The notes under the pieces: generated by a model | Told to the model about the DNA's origin: nothing | What the model saw: only the letters and a program-made list of their open reading frames with translations | The model's database searches: none | In this document: positions 44,257 to 54,444 of the stretch, piece after piece | Numbering within the stretch: the stretch's first letter is position 1 | How the letters are laid out: each line of letters opens with the position of its first letter | Program-made: the position numbers and the translations under genes | Source: an uncultured Granulosicoccus sp. | GTDB taxonomy: Bacteria > Pseudomonadota > Gammaproteobacteria > Granulosicoccales > Granulosicoccaceae | Assembly: GCA_947495035.1 (NCBI GenBank) | Contig: CANLXI010000003.1 | Coordinates: 186,001 to 250,000 of the forward strand | Length of the DNA stretch: 64,000 nucleotides | Direction of reading: 5' to 3'

Positions 44257-45283
44257 GACACTGCCTCGCCAAGACCGTCGAGTGCCCGTCGGATGCCCGC
44301 TTTCAGGCGCTTGGGGCCCGGAAAGTAATGCCACTCCTGGGCGTGAGGATAGGGTGTATCCCAGCCGGTCACACGTTGCACCGGAGCTTCCAGCGAATGA
44401 AAGCACTCGGCCTGAACCAGGGCTGCCAGTTCGGCGCCGAAGCCGGAGGTGAAGGTCGCCTCGTGTGCTATCACACAGCGACCGGTCTTTTGCACCGAGT
44501 TCCGGATTGCCGCAAGATCCAGTGGCAACAAGGTGCGAAGGTCCAGCACATCGGCGCGGATGCCCAGCTCGGCGACGGCCGCCAGAGCGACATGTACCAG
44601 TGTGCCATAGGCGAGAATCGTCACCTCGTCACCTTCGCTGAGCCGGGCCGCCTTGCCCAGTGGAACGAGATGACGGCCCTCGGGTACTTCGCCCAGTGGG
44701 TGGTTTTTCCAGGATGACAATGGCCGGTTGTGATACCCGTCGAAGGGCCCGTTGTACAGGCGTTTCGGCTCGAAGAAAATAACCGGGTCAGGGTCTTCGA
44801 TAGCAGCGGTCAGCAGGCCTTTTGCATCCCCGGGATTGGATGGCATGACGACCTTGAGCCCTGCCACATGGGTAAACAGAGCCTCTGGTGACTGACTGTG
44901 GGTCTGTCCGCCATGTATGCCACCACCACAGGGCATGCGGATGACCAGTGGCGCGGTGAAGTCGCCGGCGGAACGATGCCGCAGACGGGCCGCTTCGGAG
45001 ACGATCTGATCGTAGCCGGGGTACACGTAATCGGCAAACTGGATTTCGGCGATGGGACGCAGACCATAGGCCGCCATGCCGATGGCCACGCCGATGATGC
45101 CGCTTTCATTGATGGGCGTATCGAATACCCGGGATTTACCGTACTTTGCCTGCAGGCCCTGCGTGCATCGGAACACACCGCCGAAGTAACCGACGTCTTC
45201 GCCGAACACGACAACCCGCTCATCAGCGTCCATCGCGACATCGATGGCATCGCGGATGGCCTCGACCATGCTCATTCTTGCCA

Positions 45284-45284
<1 letters not shown>
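44253..45284 (-). CDS. bkdA2: Branched-chain 2-oxoacid dehydrogenase E1 beta
   Basis: 343 aa; begins MARMSMVEAIRDAIDVAMDADERVVVFGEDVGYFGGVFRCTQGL, diagnostic for the beta subunit of thiamine-dependent 2-oxoacid dehydrogenases. VFDTPINESGIIGVAIGMAAYGLRPIAEIQFADYV and the late LLPLDLAAIRNSVQKTGRCVIAHEATFTSGFGAEL agree. With E1alpha it decarboxylates branched-chain 2-oxo acids and acylates E2. It overlaps E1alpha by one base and E2 by four. Confidence 0.95.
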
Positions 45285-46952
<1,668 letters not shown>

Positions 46953-47426
46953 ATGACTGGACAATCGATTGAAGGCTATCTGGCGACTCATGACTTTTTC
47001 GAGGGGCTGGATGAGCGGAGCAAGAAATTTCTGGCAGATTCCGCGGTAGTGCGTGAGCTGAGTGCAGGGGATATCCTGTTCAGTCAGGCAGAGAGCGCAG
47101 ACAAGTTCTATCTGTTGCGCAGTGGTGAAGTCAGTGTTCAGGTCCCTGCCTTGATGGGGCCGGCTCTGCAGATACAGAAACTGAAGGAAGGTCAGATTCT
47201 TGGCTGGTCCTGGATGATTCCACCGTATCGCTGGAATTTTCAGGCATTGGCACTGGAGGACGCGACCGTGCTGGAATTCGATGGCAGCATCATTCTGGCA
47301 CGCTGTGAGCAGGAACCGACTTTCGGATATCAGTTACTCAAACGGTTTGCGGCACTCATGTCGGAACGACTGGATGCGGCACGCCAGAAAATGATGGATC
47401 AATGGGATCCACCCGGATTTGCCTGA
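46953..47426 (+). CDS. Single-domain cyclic-nucleotide-binding protein
   Basis: 157 aa from ATG 46953 (GAGG 9 nt before); the ATG at 46947 is too close to the ribosome site. A CAP-type effector domain only: FFEGLDERSKKFLADSAVVRELSAGDILFSQAESADKFYLLRSGEVSVQV followed by the jelly-roll end VLEFDGSIILARCEQEP. The phosphate-binding cassette is degenerate (GQILGWSWMIPPYRW in place of GExxL...RxA), so it may not bind cAMP. There is no helix-turn-helix, so it is not a DNA-binding Crp. Possibly a regulatory or redox-related partner; role unknown. Confidence 0.82.
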   Translation: MTGQSIEGYLATHDFFEGLDERSKKFLADSAVVRELSAGDILFSQAESADKFYLLRSGEVSVQVPALMGPALQIQKLKEGQILGWSWMIPPYRWNFQALALEDATVLEFDGSIILARCEQEPTFGYQLLKRFAALMSERLDAARQKMMDQWDPPGFA

Positions 47427-47459
47427 TACCGGAACGGGAATTGTCGGCTGATTGAACTC

Positions 47460-47789
47460 ATGAACTGGATATTTCTCTCGGCGGCGATTTGCGCTGAAGT
47501 CATCGGTACGTCTGCACTGAAGGCATCGGATGGCTTCACCAGGCCAATACCTGCCATCATCTGTGCGGTGGCGTTCGGCATCGCTTTCTACTTTCTGTCT
47601 CTGACTCTGAAAGTGATGCCGATCGGTATCGTCTACGCCATCTGGTCCGGTGCCGGTATCGTGCTCATCTCGCTCATGGGGTACTTCATCTTCGGGCAGA
47701 CACTGGATCTGCCAGCCATGGTGGGTGTGGGGCTGATCATTCTGGGTGTTGTCGTGATCAATACCCTGTCCGGTTCAACGACTCACTGA
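47460..47789 (+). CDS. Small multidrug resistance (EmrE-like) transporter
   Basis: 109 aa with four helices, the EmrE pattern: essential Glu14 in FLSAAICAEVIGTSALKASDGF, then AFYFLSLTLKVMPIGIVYAIWSGAGIVLISLMGYFIFGQ in helices 2-3 and LIILGVVVINTL at the end. It should expel lipophilic cations in exchange for protons as a dimer. 33 bases after the cNMP gene; its last 7 bases overlap the convergent cobQ end. Confidence 0.93.
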   Translation: MNWIFLSAAICAEVIGTSALKASDGFTRPIPAIICAVAFGIAFYFLSLTLKVMPIGIVYAIWSGAGIVLISLMGYFIFGQTLDLPAMVGVGLIILGVVVINTLSGSTTH

Positions 47790-49264
47790 GTGGGTCCGGC
47801 ATCTGCCAGCAAGGCATCGACATCCAGAGCCGCTTCCAGTCCGTCAGCCAGCTTGTCCAGTTCCAGTTCCACGGTTGCCTCGTAGTTCAAGGAGCCCGCT
47901 GAACCGGGCTTCAGGCCATTGAGCCACCAGGCCCGGTAATCATCGTTGCCGAATATGCCGTGCAGATAGGTGCCCTCGATCTGACCGTCCTGGCTGACGG
48001 CGCCATCAGGATGATCGGCAAGGACGGTCATGGGCGAACGCGTATCCGGCCCCGTGCTGGTACCCACGTGTATCTCATAGCCACTCAGCCGGCAGCGGCT
48101 TCGAGGGCAATGACCGTCGACCTTGCGAGTCTGCTTTGCGGGATGCATATGGGTCACGATATCCAGCAGGCCCAATGCTTCGGCACTACCGGGAGGGCCA
48201 TCGATACCCTGTGGATCGTGAATCGCCTTGCCCAGCAGCTGATAACCGCCGCAGAGGCCACTCACTCGGCCGCCTGCGCGGGCAAAGGCGACGATGTCGT
48301 GATCCCAGCCCTGTGCGCGCAGGAAGGCGAGGTCGCCAATGGCGGATTTGGTGCCAGGCAGGATGATGGCATCGATGTCGCGCGGCAGGGGGTTGCCGGG
48401 AGGCACGAAGCCCAGTTCCACACCGGGCTCCAGGCGCAGGGGATCCATGTCATCGAAATTGGCGATGCGGGACAGCATCGGTACGGCGATCCGAACCCTG
48501 GCACCGGCCTTGTCGGCGCGGTGTCTGCCCTGCTCGAGAATCACGGCATCCTCCTGTGGCAGTTTCAAGGCACTGGGCAGCCAGGGGACGACGCCTCGAC
48601 AGGGCCACTGTGTCCGCTGTTCGATGGCAACAACACCATCATCGAACAGTCTCGGATCACCGCGGAACCGGTTGATGATGAAGCTGCGGATGAGAGCGGC
48701 ATCCTCCTTGCTGATGACTGCCCTGGTACCGACGATGGATGCAATGACACCGCCGCGATCGATATCACCGATCAGGCAGACAGGCACGTTCAAGCGCTGT
48801 GCAAAGCCCATGTTGGCAATATCGCGTTCCCGCAGATTGATCTCGGCGGCGCTGCCAGCACCTTCCACCAGTATGAGGTCGTATTGTTCACCGAGCCGCG
48901 CGTGACTTTCCGTCACGGCCTGCATCAGATGCTGCCGACGTTCGTTCATGTAATGGCTGGCAGATAGCGTGTCGAGCACCTTGCCGTGCACCACGACTTG
49001 CGCCGTGCTGTCGCTCTGCGGTTTCAGCAGAACCGGATTGAAATCGACCTGCGGCTCCAGATGACAGGCCCGCGCCTGCAACGCCTGTGCCCGGCCGATC
49101 TCGCCACCGTCGAGACAGGCAGCAGCGTTGTTCGACATGTTCTGCGGCTTGAAGGGTGCGACACGTATGCCCCGGCGAACAGCCAGCCGGCACAGGCCGG
49201 CCACCAGTGTGGACTTGCCGACATCCGAGCCGGTGCCCTGGAACATCAATGAACGAGCGGACAT
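47783..49264 (-). CDS. cobQ: Cobyric acid synthase
   Basis: 493 aa. N-terminal P-loop-like domain (MFQGTGSDVGKSTLVAGLCRLAVRRGIRVAPFKPQNMSNNA) and a C-terminal type-1 glutamine amidotransferase with the nucleophile in SGLCGGYQLLG and His in YLHGIFGNDDYRA. It amidates four side chains of adenosylcobyrinic a,c-diamide with glutamine and ATP in cobalamin synthesis. No other cob gene is in the window, so the pathway is elsewhere. It lies 12 bases after a sugar-kinase gene on the same strand. Confidence 0.95.
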   Translation of the reverse strand: MSARSLMFQGTGSDVGKSTLVAGLCRLAVRRGIRVAPFKPQNMSNNAAACLDGGEIGRAQALQARACHLEPQVDFNPVLLKPQSDSTAQVVVHGKVLDTLSASHYMNERRQHLMQAVTESHARLGEQYDLILVEGAGSAAEINLRERDIANMGFAQRLNVPVCLIGDIDRGGVIASIVGTRAVISKEDAALIRSFIINRFRGDPRLFDDGVVAIEQRTQWPCRGVVPWLPSALKLPQEDAVILEQGRHRADKAGARVRIAVPMLSRIANFDDMDPLRLEPGVELGFVPPGNPLPRDIDAIILPGTKSAIGDLAFLRAQGWDHDIVAFARAGGRVSGLCGGYQLLGKAIHDPQGIDGPPGSAEALGLLDIVTHMHPAKQTRKVDGHCPRSRCRLSGYEIHVGTSTGPDTRSPMTVLADHPDGAVSQDGQIEGTYLHGIFGNDDYRAWWLNGLKPGSAGSLNYEATVELELDKLADGLEAALDVDALLADAGPTQ

Positions 49265-49276
49265 CGGCAGGCAGGG

Positions 49277-50182
49277 TCAGCCCTGCGAGATATCGACAAT
49301 GGCACCGCGGTGCTGCACCACCAGGCTGGCGCAGTCGTGACCGGCCCTGGCAGCCTGTTGCGGGGTGGCGCCATCGAGCAGGCGAGCAAGATAGGCGCCG
49401 TTGAAGCTGTCACCGGCGGCCGTGCTGTCTACCACCTGGTCTACCGGCGTGCAGGCCGGAGAACTCGCCGGATCACCCAGATCCAGCGGACCACTGGCGC
49501 CGCGCTTCAGAGCGCCGAGTGTCAGGCCGTATTGCTGCAGCCGTTGCAGGGCGGCATCTTCGTTCTCGTCGTTGAACAGATCCATTTCATCATCGATCGA
49601 TGGCAGGGCGATATCGCATTGACGCCAGGCTTCTGCAATGTATTGCTGGGCTTCTGCCTGAGAGGCCCACAATCTGGGGCGGTAGTTGGAATCGAAGGCG
49701 ACCCGTTTACCGGGCATGGACCGAAACTCCATCAACAGAGACAGGAAGCGATCCCGGGCCTCTGCCGGCAATATGGCCAGCGAAATGGCGGAATAATAAA
49801 GCACATCGAAGTGGCGCAGATCGTCAAGAGTGGGGCCGATCTCCGGACTGAACAGCAGTCGTGCGGCGGCCTGGTCGCGCCAGTAGGTGAAACTGCGTTC
49901 GCCGTTTTCATCGGTCTTGATGGCATAGAGTCCCGGCACCCGATCTGGTGTGCGGGCGATGCCGCTGACATCGATCTGCTCGGCAGCAATGCGCTCGACA
50001 ACCTGATCGGAAAAGCTGTCGGTGCCCAGCACGGTCAGGTAGGACACCTCGTGGCTGGCTACCGTGCGTTTCAGATAGACCGCCGTGTTGAACGTATCCC
50101 CGGCAACACCCACCAGTGCTTCCCTGCTGTCACCCATCAGTGACAGTTCGATCATGACTTCTCCGATGCATGCGATCTTCAT
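49277..50182 (-). CDS. kdgK: PfkB-family sugar kinase, KDG kinase-like
   Basis: 301 aa from ATG 50182 with GAGGAGA at 8 nt. N-terminus KIACIGEVMIELSLMGDSREALVGVAGDTFNTAVYLKR, then PfkB signature 2 DSTAAGDSFNGAYLARLL, where the Asp before SF is catalytic. The string GDTFNTAVYLKR and YWRDQAAARLLF are as in 2-dehydro-3-deoxygluconokinases, so KDG is the most likely substrate; other hexonate-type sugars remain possible. It precedes cobQ, and is near a sugar ABC importer on the same strand. Confidence 0.82.
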   Translation of the reverse strand: MKIACIGEVMIELSLMGDSREALVGVAGDTFNTAVYLKRTVASHEVSYLTVLGTDSFSDQVVERIAAEQIDVSGIARTPDRVPGLYAIKTDENGERSFTYWRDQAAARLLFSPEIGPTLDDLRHFDVLYYSAISLAILPAEARDRFLSLLMEFRSMPGKRVAFDSNYRPRLWASQAEAQQYIAEAWRQCDIALPSIDDEMDLFNDENEDAALQRLQQYGLTLGALKRGASGPLDLGDPASSPACTPVDQVVDSTAAGDSFNGAYLARLLDGATPQQAARAGHDCASLVVQHRGAIVDISQG

Positions 50183-50514
50183 GAGCGCTTCTCCTCGCAA
50201 GCGGCAATGGCCATTGCAAGAGAGTCACTTGGCTTGACAAGGAGGAACAGGGCGTGATGTCTGCAGTGTGTGGATGCCATGGTTTACCTGATCTGATAAC
50301 GGGTGGACAGGAATATTCCATGGAGGAGTATGCCCTGTAATGATCGGAATCAGAATCATTATAAGACGACAGGGCATCTGGTATGTCAGTAGATTTTCCA
50401 AGGCGCTCAGTCGATCATGTGGCCCGGCTCATGATGCTCTGCCCCCGATCTGTCCCGATCGGCGGCAGTACACCATCGAATCCGTCTTGTCTCGTTACTG
50501 GCAGAGACCGGAGA
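50183..50514. other. Intergenic region upstream of kdgK
   Basis: 332 bases between the ABC binding-protein stop and kdgK. TAATGAT (50338-50344) and ATCATTA (50355-50361) form an imperfect operator-like palindrome with 10-base spacing; it is not a good Fur box. GATAACG near 50296 resembles one half of the operator seen at 54400. No gene is supported. Confidence 0.35.
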
Positions 50515-51624
50515 TCATTCACCTTTCCAGATCTTCAGATAGGCCGCCTGATAACCATTGTCCGGATCGAAGCGGTTATCCGGGCCACCGTCGAACTCGA
50601 TATTGTCGGTGGTCACGACATGCAGCGGGGAGACATAGCCTGACCAGGGTTCGCCGGCAAGCGCACGATTCATCTCGTCAACCAGTTGCCAGCCTTGCAG
50701 GTTCAGAGGCTCCGCCACGGTGACTTGCTGGTACTGCTTGCTGCGGATTCTCTGGTAGGCCGATTCCGAACCATCACCCGCCGACACATTGACCGGGGCG
50801 CCATCGCCCTTGATGCCGGCAGCCGTCAGAGAAGGTCCCATGAAATCGAAATAAAGGTCGTTGATGGCCAGGGAATGGGTCCACTTGGCACCGTATCGCT
50901 GCAACAGTGACGTGGTCAGTTGCGGCATGCGCTGCGAGGTTTCGGCAATCGGTGTGTCGACATACTCCAGAACCGTGCCGCCCAGCTCTTCGATGACCGC
51001 TTTCATCCTGTCCGCCTTGTCGATGGCAATCTGGTAGGTGGAGTCGGTGAAGATGATGACACCCGGCTCGCCATCGGCATCGGCGAAAGCCCATTTGGCA
51101 GCAGCTTCGGAGACCAGCATGGGGTCTGTGGTGACATTGGCGAAGATGCCGACATCATCCATCGGACCGATGGCAGCGCCGGCATGCCAGGAAACGAGCG
51201 GGATGCCTGCATCGGCGGCGGCCTGCATGCCCTGAGCCTGCTCTTTCGAATCGAAGCCGTTGATGATGATGCCATCGGGCTTCAGTGCCAGCGCCTGTCC
51301 CATGGCCGAGGTTCTGCCGGAGATGGTGCCGCCACCGTCCAGTACCCGTACGTTCCAGCCGATCTGCCCGGCGGCCTCTTCCATGCCGGCTGTGGCGCCC
51401 AGTATGCCACCGTTCTTCAGGTCACCTGCCAGCACCACGATGGTCTTGTCAGCCAAGGCCAGGGGGCCGCTGGTCGGACCGTCCCAGGTGTCGACCCTGG
51501 CGGCGTAACGATTGACGAATTCCATGGCGTCGTCCATGGCGTCAGCCTGAACCGATGCACTGAGCAGTGTGCAGGCGACGGCACTGCCTGTCAGCGTGGT
51601 CTTCAACAGGGTCATTCTCTTCAT
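50515..51624 (-). CDS. Periplasmic sugar-binding protein of a ribose-type ABC importer
   Basis: 369 aa from ATG 51624 (GAGGAAGAGAA just before); the same frame is open for 900 bases upstream but there it is a shadow of the permease gene. Signal peptide KTTLTGSAVACTLLSASVQADA. The Peripla_BP_4 fold is clear: IVVLAGDLKNGGILGATAGMEEAAGQIGW, ALKPDGIIINGFDSKEQAQGMQAAADAGIPLVSWHA, AINDLYFDFMGPSLTAAGI. It binds the sugar and delivers it to the permease. Third gene of the operon; ligand not readable. Confidence 0.92.
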   Translation of the reverse strand: MKRMTLLKTTLTGSAVACTLLSASVQADAMDDAMEFVNRYAARVDTWDGPTSGPLALADKTIVVLAGDLKNGGILGATAGMEEAAGQIGWNVRVLDGGGTISGRTSAMGQALALKPDGIIINGFDSKEQAQGMQAAADAGIPLVSWHAGAAIGPMDDVGIFANVTTDPMLVSEAAAKWAFADADGEPGVIIFTDSTYQIAIDKADRMKAVIEELGGTVLEYVDTPIAETSQRMPQLTTSLLQRYGAKWTHSLAINDLYFDFMGPSLTAAGIKGDGAPVNVSAGDGSESAYQRIRSKQYQQVTVAEPLNLQGWQLVDEMNRALAGEPWSGYVSPLHVVTTDNIEFDGGPDNRFDPDNGYQAAYLKIWKGE

Positions 51625-51752
51625 TTCTCTTCCTCGTGGTGATACCGCACGGATGTGGTGATGCGGTGGTTGTCCTGGTGATGCAGTTGAAAAACGATGG
51701 TCGCGGTGGCAGTGGATACAAGTCCGGTCTTGCGTGACAGAGATGCGCGGGT

Positions 51753-52820
51753 TCAGGCCGGTGGTGTACCACCAGGTGGAGCGGGCGTCGTGTTGCGAAC
51801 CGGCTTGACGACACCACCGCGTTTTCTCTGTGCGTAGCCGGCTATGCCGATGGCCACCAGCAAGGTCACACCATTGAACAGGGGTTCCACCCAGAACGAA
51901 CCGCCGAACTGCTGGATTCCGGAGATGCCGACGGCGAGAATGATCACACCGATGAGCGTTCCCCAGACGTTGACGCGACCCGGCTTGATGGTGGTCGATC
52001 CCAGAAAGGCACCCACCAGAGCAGGCAGCAGATATTCCAGGCCGACGCTGGCCTGTCCGATGCGCAGTTTGCTCGCCAGCAGAATGCCGGCCAGAGCCGT
52101 CAGAGTGCCCGATGCGATGAAGGCTCCCATGACATAGCGGGGGACGGGAATGCCGTTGAGTGCCGCCGCCGTCGGGTTGGCACCGATGGCATACATGTAG
52201 CGACCGATGGGCAGGTATTCCAGGATCAGCCACAGCGCGATGGCAATGGCCAGAACATAGAAGCCGGTGATGGGCAGGCCAAAGACGAACGTGGCATTCA
52301 GCGCATAGAAACCATCGGGCAGCATGGCAACGATCTGGCGTCCGCCGGAATGCCACAGTGCCAGAGCATAGAGTACGGTGCCGGTGCCCAGGGTTGCAAT
52401 GAAACTGTCGATGCGAGCCACTTCGACCAGCAGACCATTGAGCAGTCCGGACAGGGCGCCCAGAGCCAGTACGATCAGGCAGGCAACCGGCCAGGGGAGA
52501 CCGAGCGTCTGCAGGCTGATGGCAAGGATATGCCACAACACGATGCCGTAGCCGACCGTCAGGTCTATCTTGCCGGTGACCATGGGGATGGTGGCCGCCA
52601 GTGACAGAATTGCAATAATGGCCTTGTCGGAGACAATCGATCGCAGATTCAGCAGGGTCGGAAAGGTGTCAGGCAACAGGATGGTGAACAGCAGAATCAA
52701 CAGGATCGTCAGTATCACCAGTCCGTAGACCGGAGCGAGTCGCGTCAATCTGCCGCCCAGCGACAAGTCCTTGATCTCGTCTCTGGTGGGTTCGAGTGCG
52801 GATGCCTTGATGGAATTCAT
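51753..52820 (-). CDS. Sugar ABC transporter permease (RbsC-like)
   Basis: 355 aa from ATG 52820, overlapping the ATPase stop by 4 bases. About 9-10 hydrophobic helices with the BPD_transp_2 signature (VTGKIDLTVGYGIVLWHILAISL, ARIDSFIATLGTGTVLYALALWHSGGRQI, GANPTAAALNGIPVPRYVMGAFIASGTLTALAGILLASKLRIGQASVGLEYLLPALVGAFLGSTTIKPG). The C-terminus is Pro/Arg-rich. It forms the channel of the ribose-type importer. Followed 128 bases later by the binding-protein gene. Confidence 0.93.
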   Translation of the reverse strand: MNSIKASALEPTRDEIKDLSLGGRLTRLAPVYGLVILTILLILLFTILLPDTFPTLLNLRSIVSDKAIIAILSLAATIPMVTGKIDLTVGYGIVLWHILAISLQTLGLPWPVACLIVLALGALSGLLNGLLVEVARIDSFIATLGTGTVLYALALWHSGGRQIVAMLPDGFYALNATFVFGLPITGFYVLAIAIALWLILEYLPIGRYMYAIGANPTAAALNGIPVPRYVMGAFIASGTLTALAGILLASKLRIGQASVGLEYLLPALVGAFLGSTTIKPGRVNVWGTLIGVIILAVGISGIQQFGGSFWVEPLFNGVTLLVAIGIAGYAQRKRGGVVKPVRNTTPAPPGGTPPA

Positions 52821-54340
52821 GCCTGTGCCTGATAATCGCTGGCCGAAGCTGCCTGAACCAGTGCTTCGGTGGTCAACTGGATGCCTTGCAACTCCTGGAT
52901 GCACAGGCCGCGGTTGAAGATGATGGCGCGATTGCAGAGTGTTGCCACCTCCTCGAAATCGGTGGAAATGACAATGACGGGTACGCCGCTCACCACCATT
53001 TCATTGAGCAGGGTGTAGATTTCCGCCTTGGCTCCCACGTCCACGCCGGCGGTGGGGTCCTCTGCTATCAGTACCTTGTTGTTGGTCGTCAACCAGCGAC
53101 CGACGATGACCTTCTGCTGATTACCACCCGACAGTGCATCGATCGGCAGGTCGGGGTTGTTCGGACGCAGCCCGACGTCTACACCGGCCTCGATGGCCTT
53201 GTGACGCTCTCGGCTTCGAGTCATGAACGAGAGCAGCCCACGCCCCAGCGCACCCGGATTCAGATAGAGGTTCTCGCGAACGCTCATGCCAGTGGCGACC
53301 GACTCCACTACCCGATCGCGTGGGATCAGACCGATCCCCCGGCGCATGGCATCCTGCGGGGACTGCGGCTTGAACACCGAGCCTTCCAGCGTGATCTCCC
53401 CCTCGAAGGTGGCCGTGCCGAAGAGGCAGCGGCCGATATCTTCCTGGCCCGCACCACGCAAGCCGACGAGTCCGAGCACTTCGCCATTGTTCACGTCCAG
53501 GGAGATCGGACCGGTGTGCTCGGTGCACAGATTGCGGATGCTCAGCAAGGGCGTCCTGTCAGTGGGGGCGAGTTTGTCGAAGGTCTTGGGTTTGCTGCCA
53601 ACGATCAGGTCTACCAGTTCCTCGGGAGAGGTATGAGCGACCGAGCGCACACCCACGGTTTCGCCGTCACGCAGTACCACGACCCGATCGGACAGCTGGA
53701 AGACTTCGTCGAGGCGATGTGACACGTAGATCATGCCGACGCCGTCGTCGCGCAGATTCTGCAGGACCGAGAACAGTTTTTCGACATCATCGGCGGGCAG
53801 GCTGGCGGTAGGTTCGTCCAGCACCAGAAAATCACAGTCCACGGCCAGTGCACGGGCGATGGCCACCAGTGATTTTTCCGCCCTGGTCAGGCGACTGACC
53901 CGCATGCTGGGGCTGAAATCGCAGCCGACTCGCTGCAGGGCTGTTGTCGTGTGTCGTTCGCAGGCCCGCCAGTCGATGAGCCCACCTCGACGCTGGAAGC
54001 CCTGAGCCAGCGCCATGTTCTCGGCGATGCTCATCCATTCGATCAGGCCCAGATCCTGATGGATGAAGGCGACTGCCTGCCGTACCTGGGTGCTGCCGGG
54101 TGTGTGCCGATAAGGAGTGCGATCGATGACTACCGAGCCACTGTCCGGAGTGTGGATGCCGCCGAGTATCTTGATGAGTGTGGACTTGCCTGCTCCATTT
54201 TCGCCCAGCAGAGCCACGATTTCACCGCGACCGACGTTCATGGTGACATTGTTCAATGCCAGCGTACCGCCGAAGCTCTTGGTAATCTGGTGAAAGAACA
54301 GCCCGTTGGGCAGGGCGGGTGGCTGTACCTCTGCTTCCAT
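52817..54340 (-). CDS. Sugar ABC transporter ATPase (RbsA-like, two nucleotide-binding domains)
   Basis: 507 aa from ATG 54340 (AGAGG 5 nt before); an upstream in-frame start crosses the operator. Domain 1: GENGAGKSTLIKILGG and LTRAEKSLVAIARALAVDCDFLVLDEPTASL; domain 2: degenerate P-loop GLRGAGQEDIGRCLFG and intact LSGGNQQKVIVGRWLTTNNKVLIAEDPTAGVDVGA, as usual in RbsA/MglA. The first domain's signature is LTRAEKS rather than LSGGQ. First gene of the importer operon, divergent from the LacI-type regulator. Confidence 0.94.
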   Translation of the reverse strand: MEAEVQPPALPNGLFFHQITKSFGGTLALNNVTMNVGRGEIVALLGENGAGKSTLIKILGGIHTPDSGSVVIDRTPYRHTPGSTQVRQAVAFIHQDLGLIEWMSIAENMALAQGFQRRGGLIDWRACERHTTTALQRVGCDFSPSMRVSRLTRAEKSLVAIARALAVDCDFLVLDEPTASLPADDVEKLFSVLQNLRDDGVGMIYVSHRLDEVFQLSDRVVVLRDGETVGVRSVAHTSPEELVDLIVGSKPKTFDKLAPTDRTPLLSIRNLCTEHTGPISLDVNNGEVLGLVGLRGAGQEDIGRCLFGTATFEGEITLEGSVFKPQSPQDAMRRGIGLIPRDRVVESVATGMSVRENLYLNPGALGRGLLSFMTRSRERHKAIEAGVDVGLRPNNPDLPIDALSGGNQQKVIVGRWLTTNNKVLIAEDPTAGVDVGAKAEIYTLLNEMVVSGVPVIVISTDFEEVATLCNRAIIFNRGLCIQELQGIQLTTEALVQAASASDYQAQA

Positions 54341-54399
54341 CTTGCCTCTGCCTGTCTGAAGGTGGAAAGAACCGTGGTGATGACAACCTTCACGGGTTG

Positions 54400-54413
54400 C
54401 GTTATCGGTAACG
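54400..54413. promoter_or_regulatory. LacI/GntR-type operator in the divergent promoter
   Basis: CGTTATCGGTAACG is palindromic with a central CG (12 of 14 positions), the form of a LacI-family operator and similar to GntR sites (TGTTACCGATAACA). It lies between the importer ATPase and the regulator, 32 bases from the regulator start and 60 from the ATPase start. A second half TTAC follows at once. Confidence 0.6.
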
Positions 54414-54444
54414 TTACACGCAGAATAGAACCTCAGGATGAACC

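Noticed and set aside
50338..50361. Possible Fur box upstream of kdgK
   Set aside because: Only the outer TAATGAT/ATCATTA are complementary and the spacing is 10; the match to the 7-1-7 Fur core is poor.
51625..52536. N-terminal extension of the binding-protein frame
   Set aside because: It runs through the permease gene in another frame; the Sec signal and GAGGAAGAG site at 51624 fix the true start.
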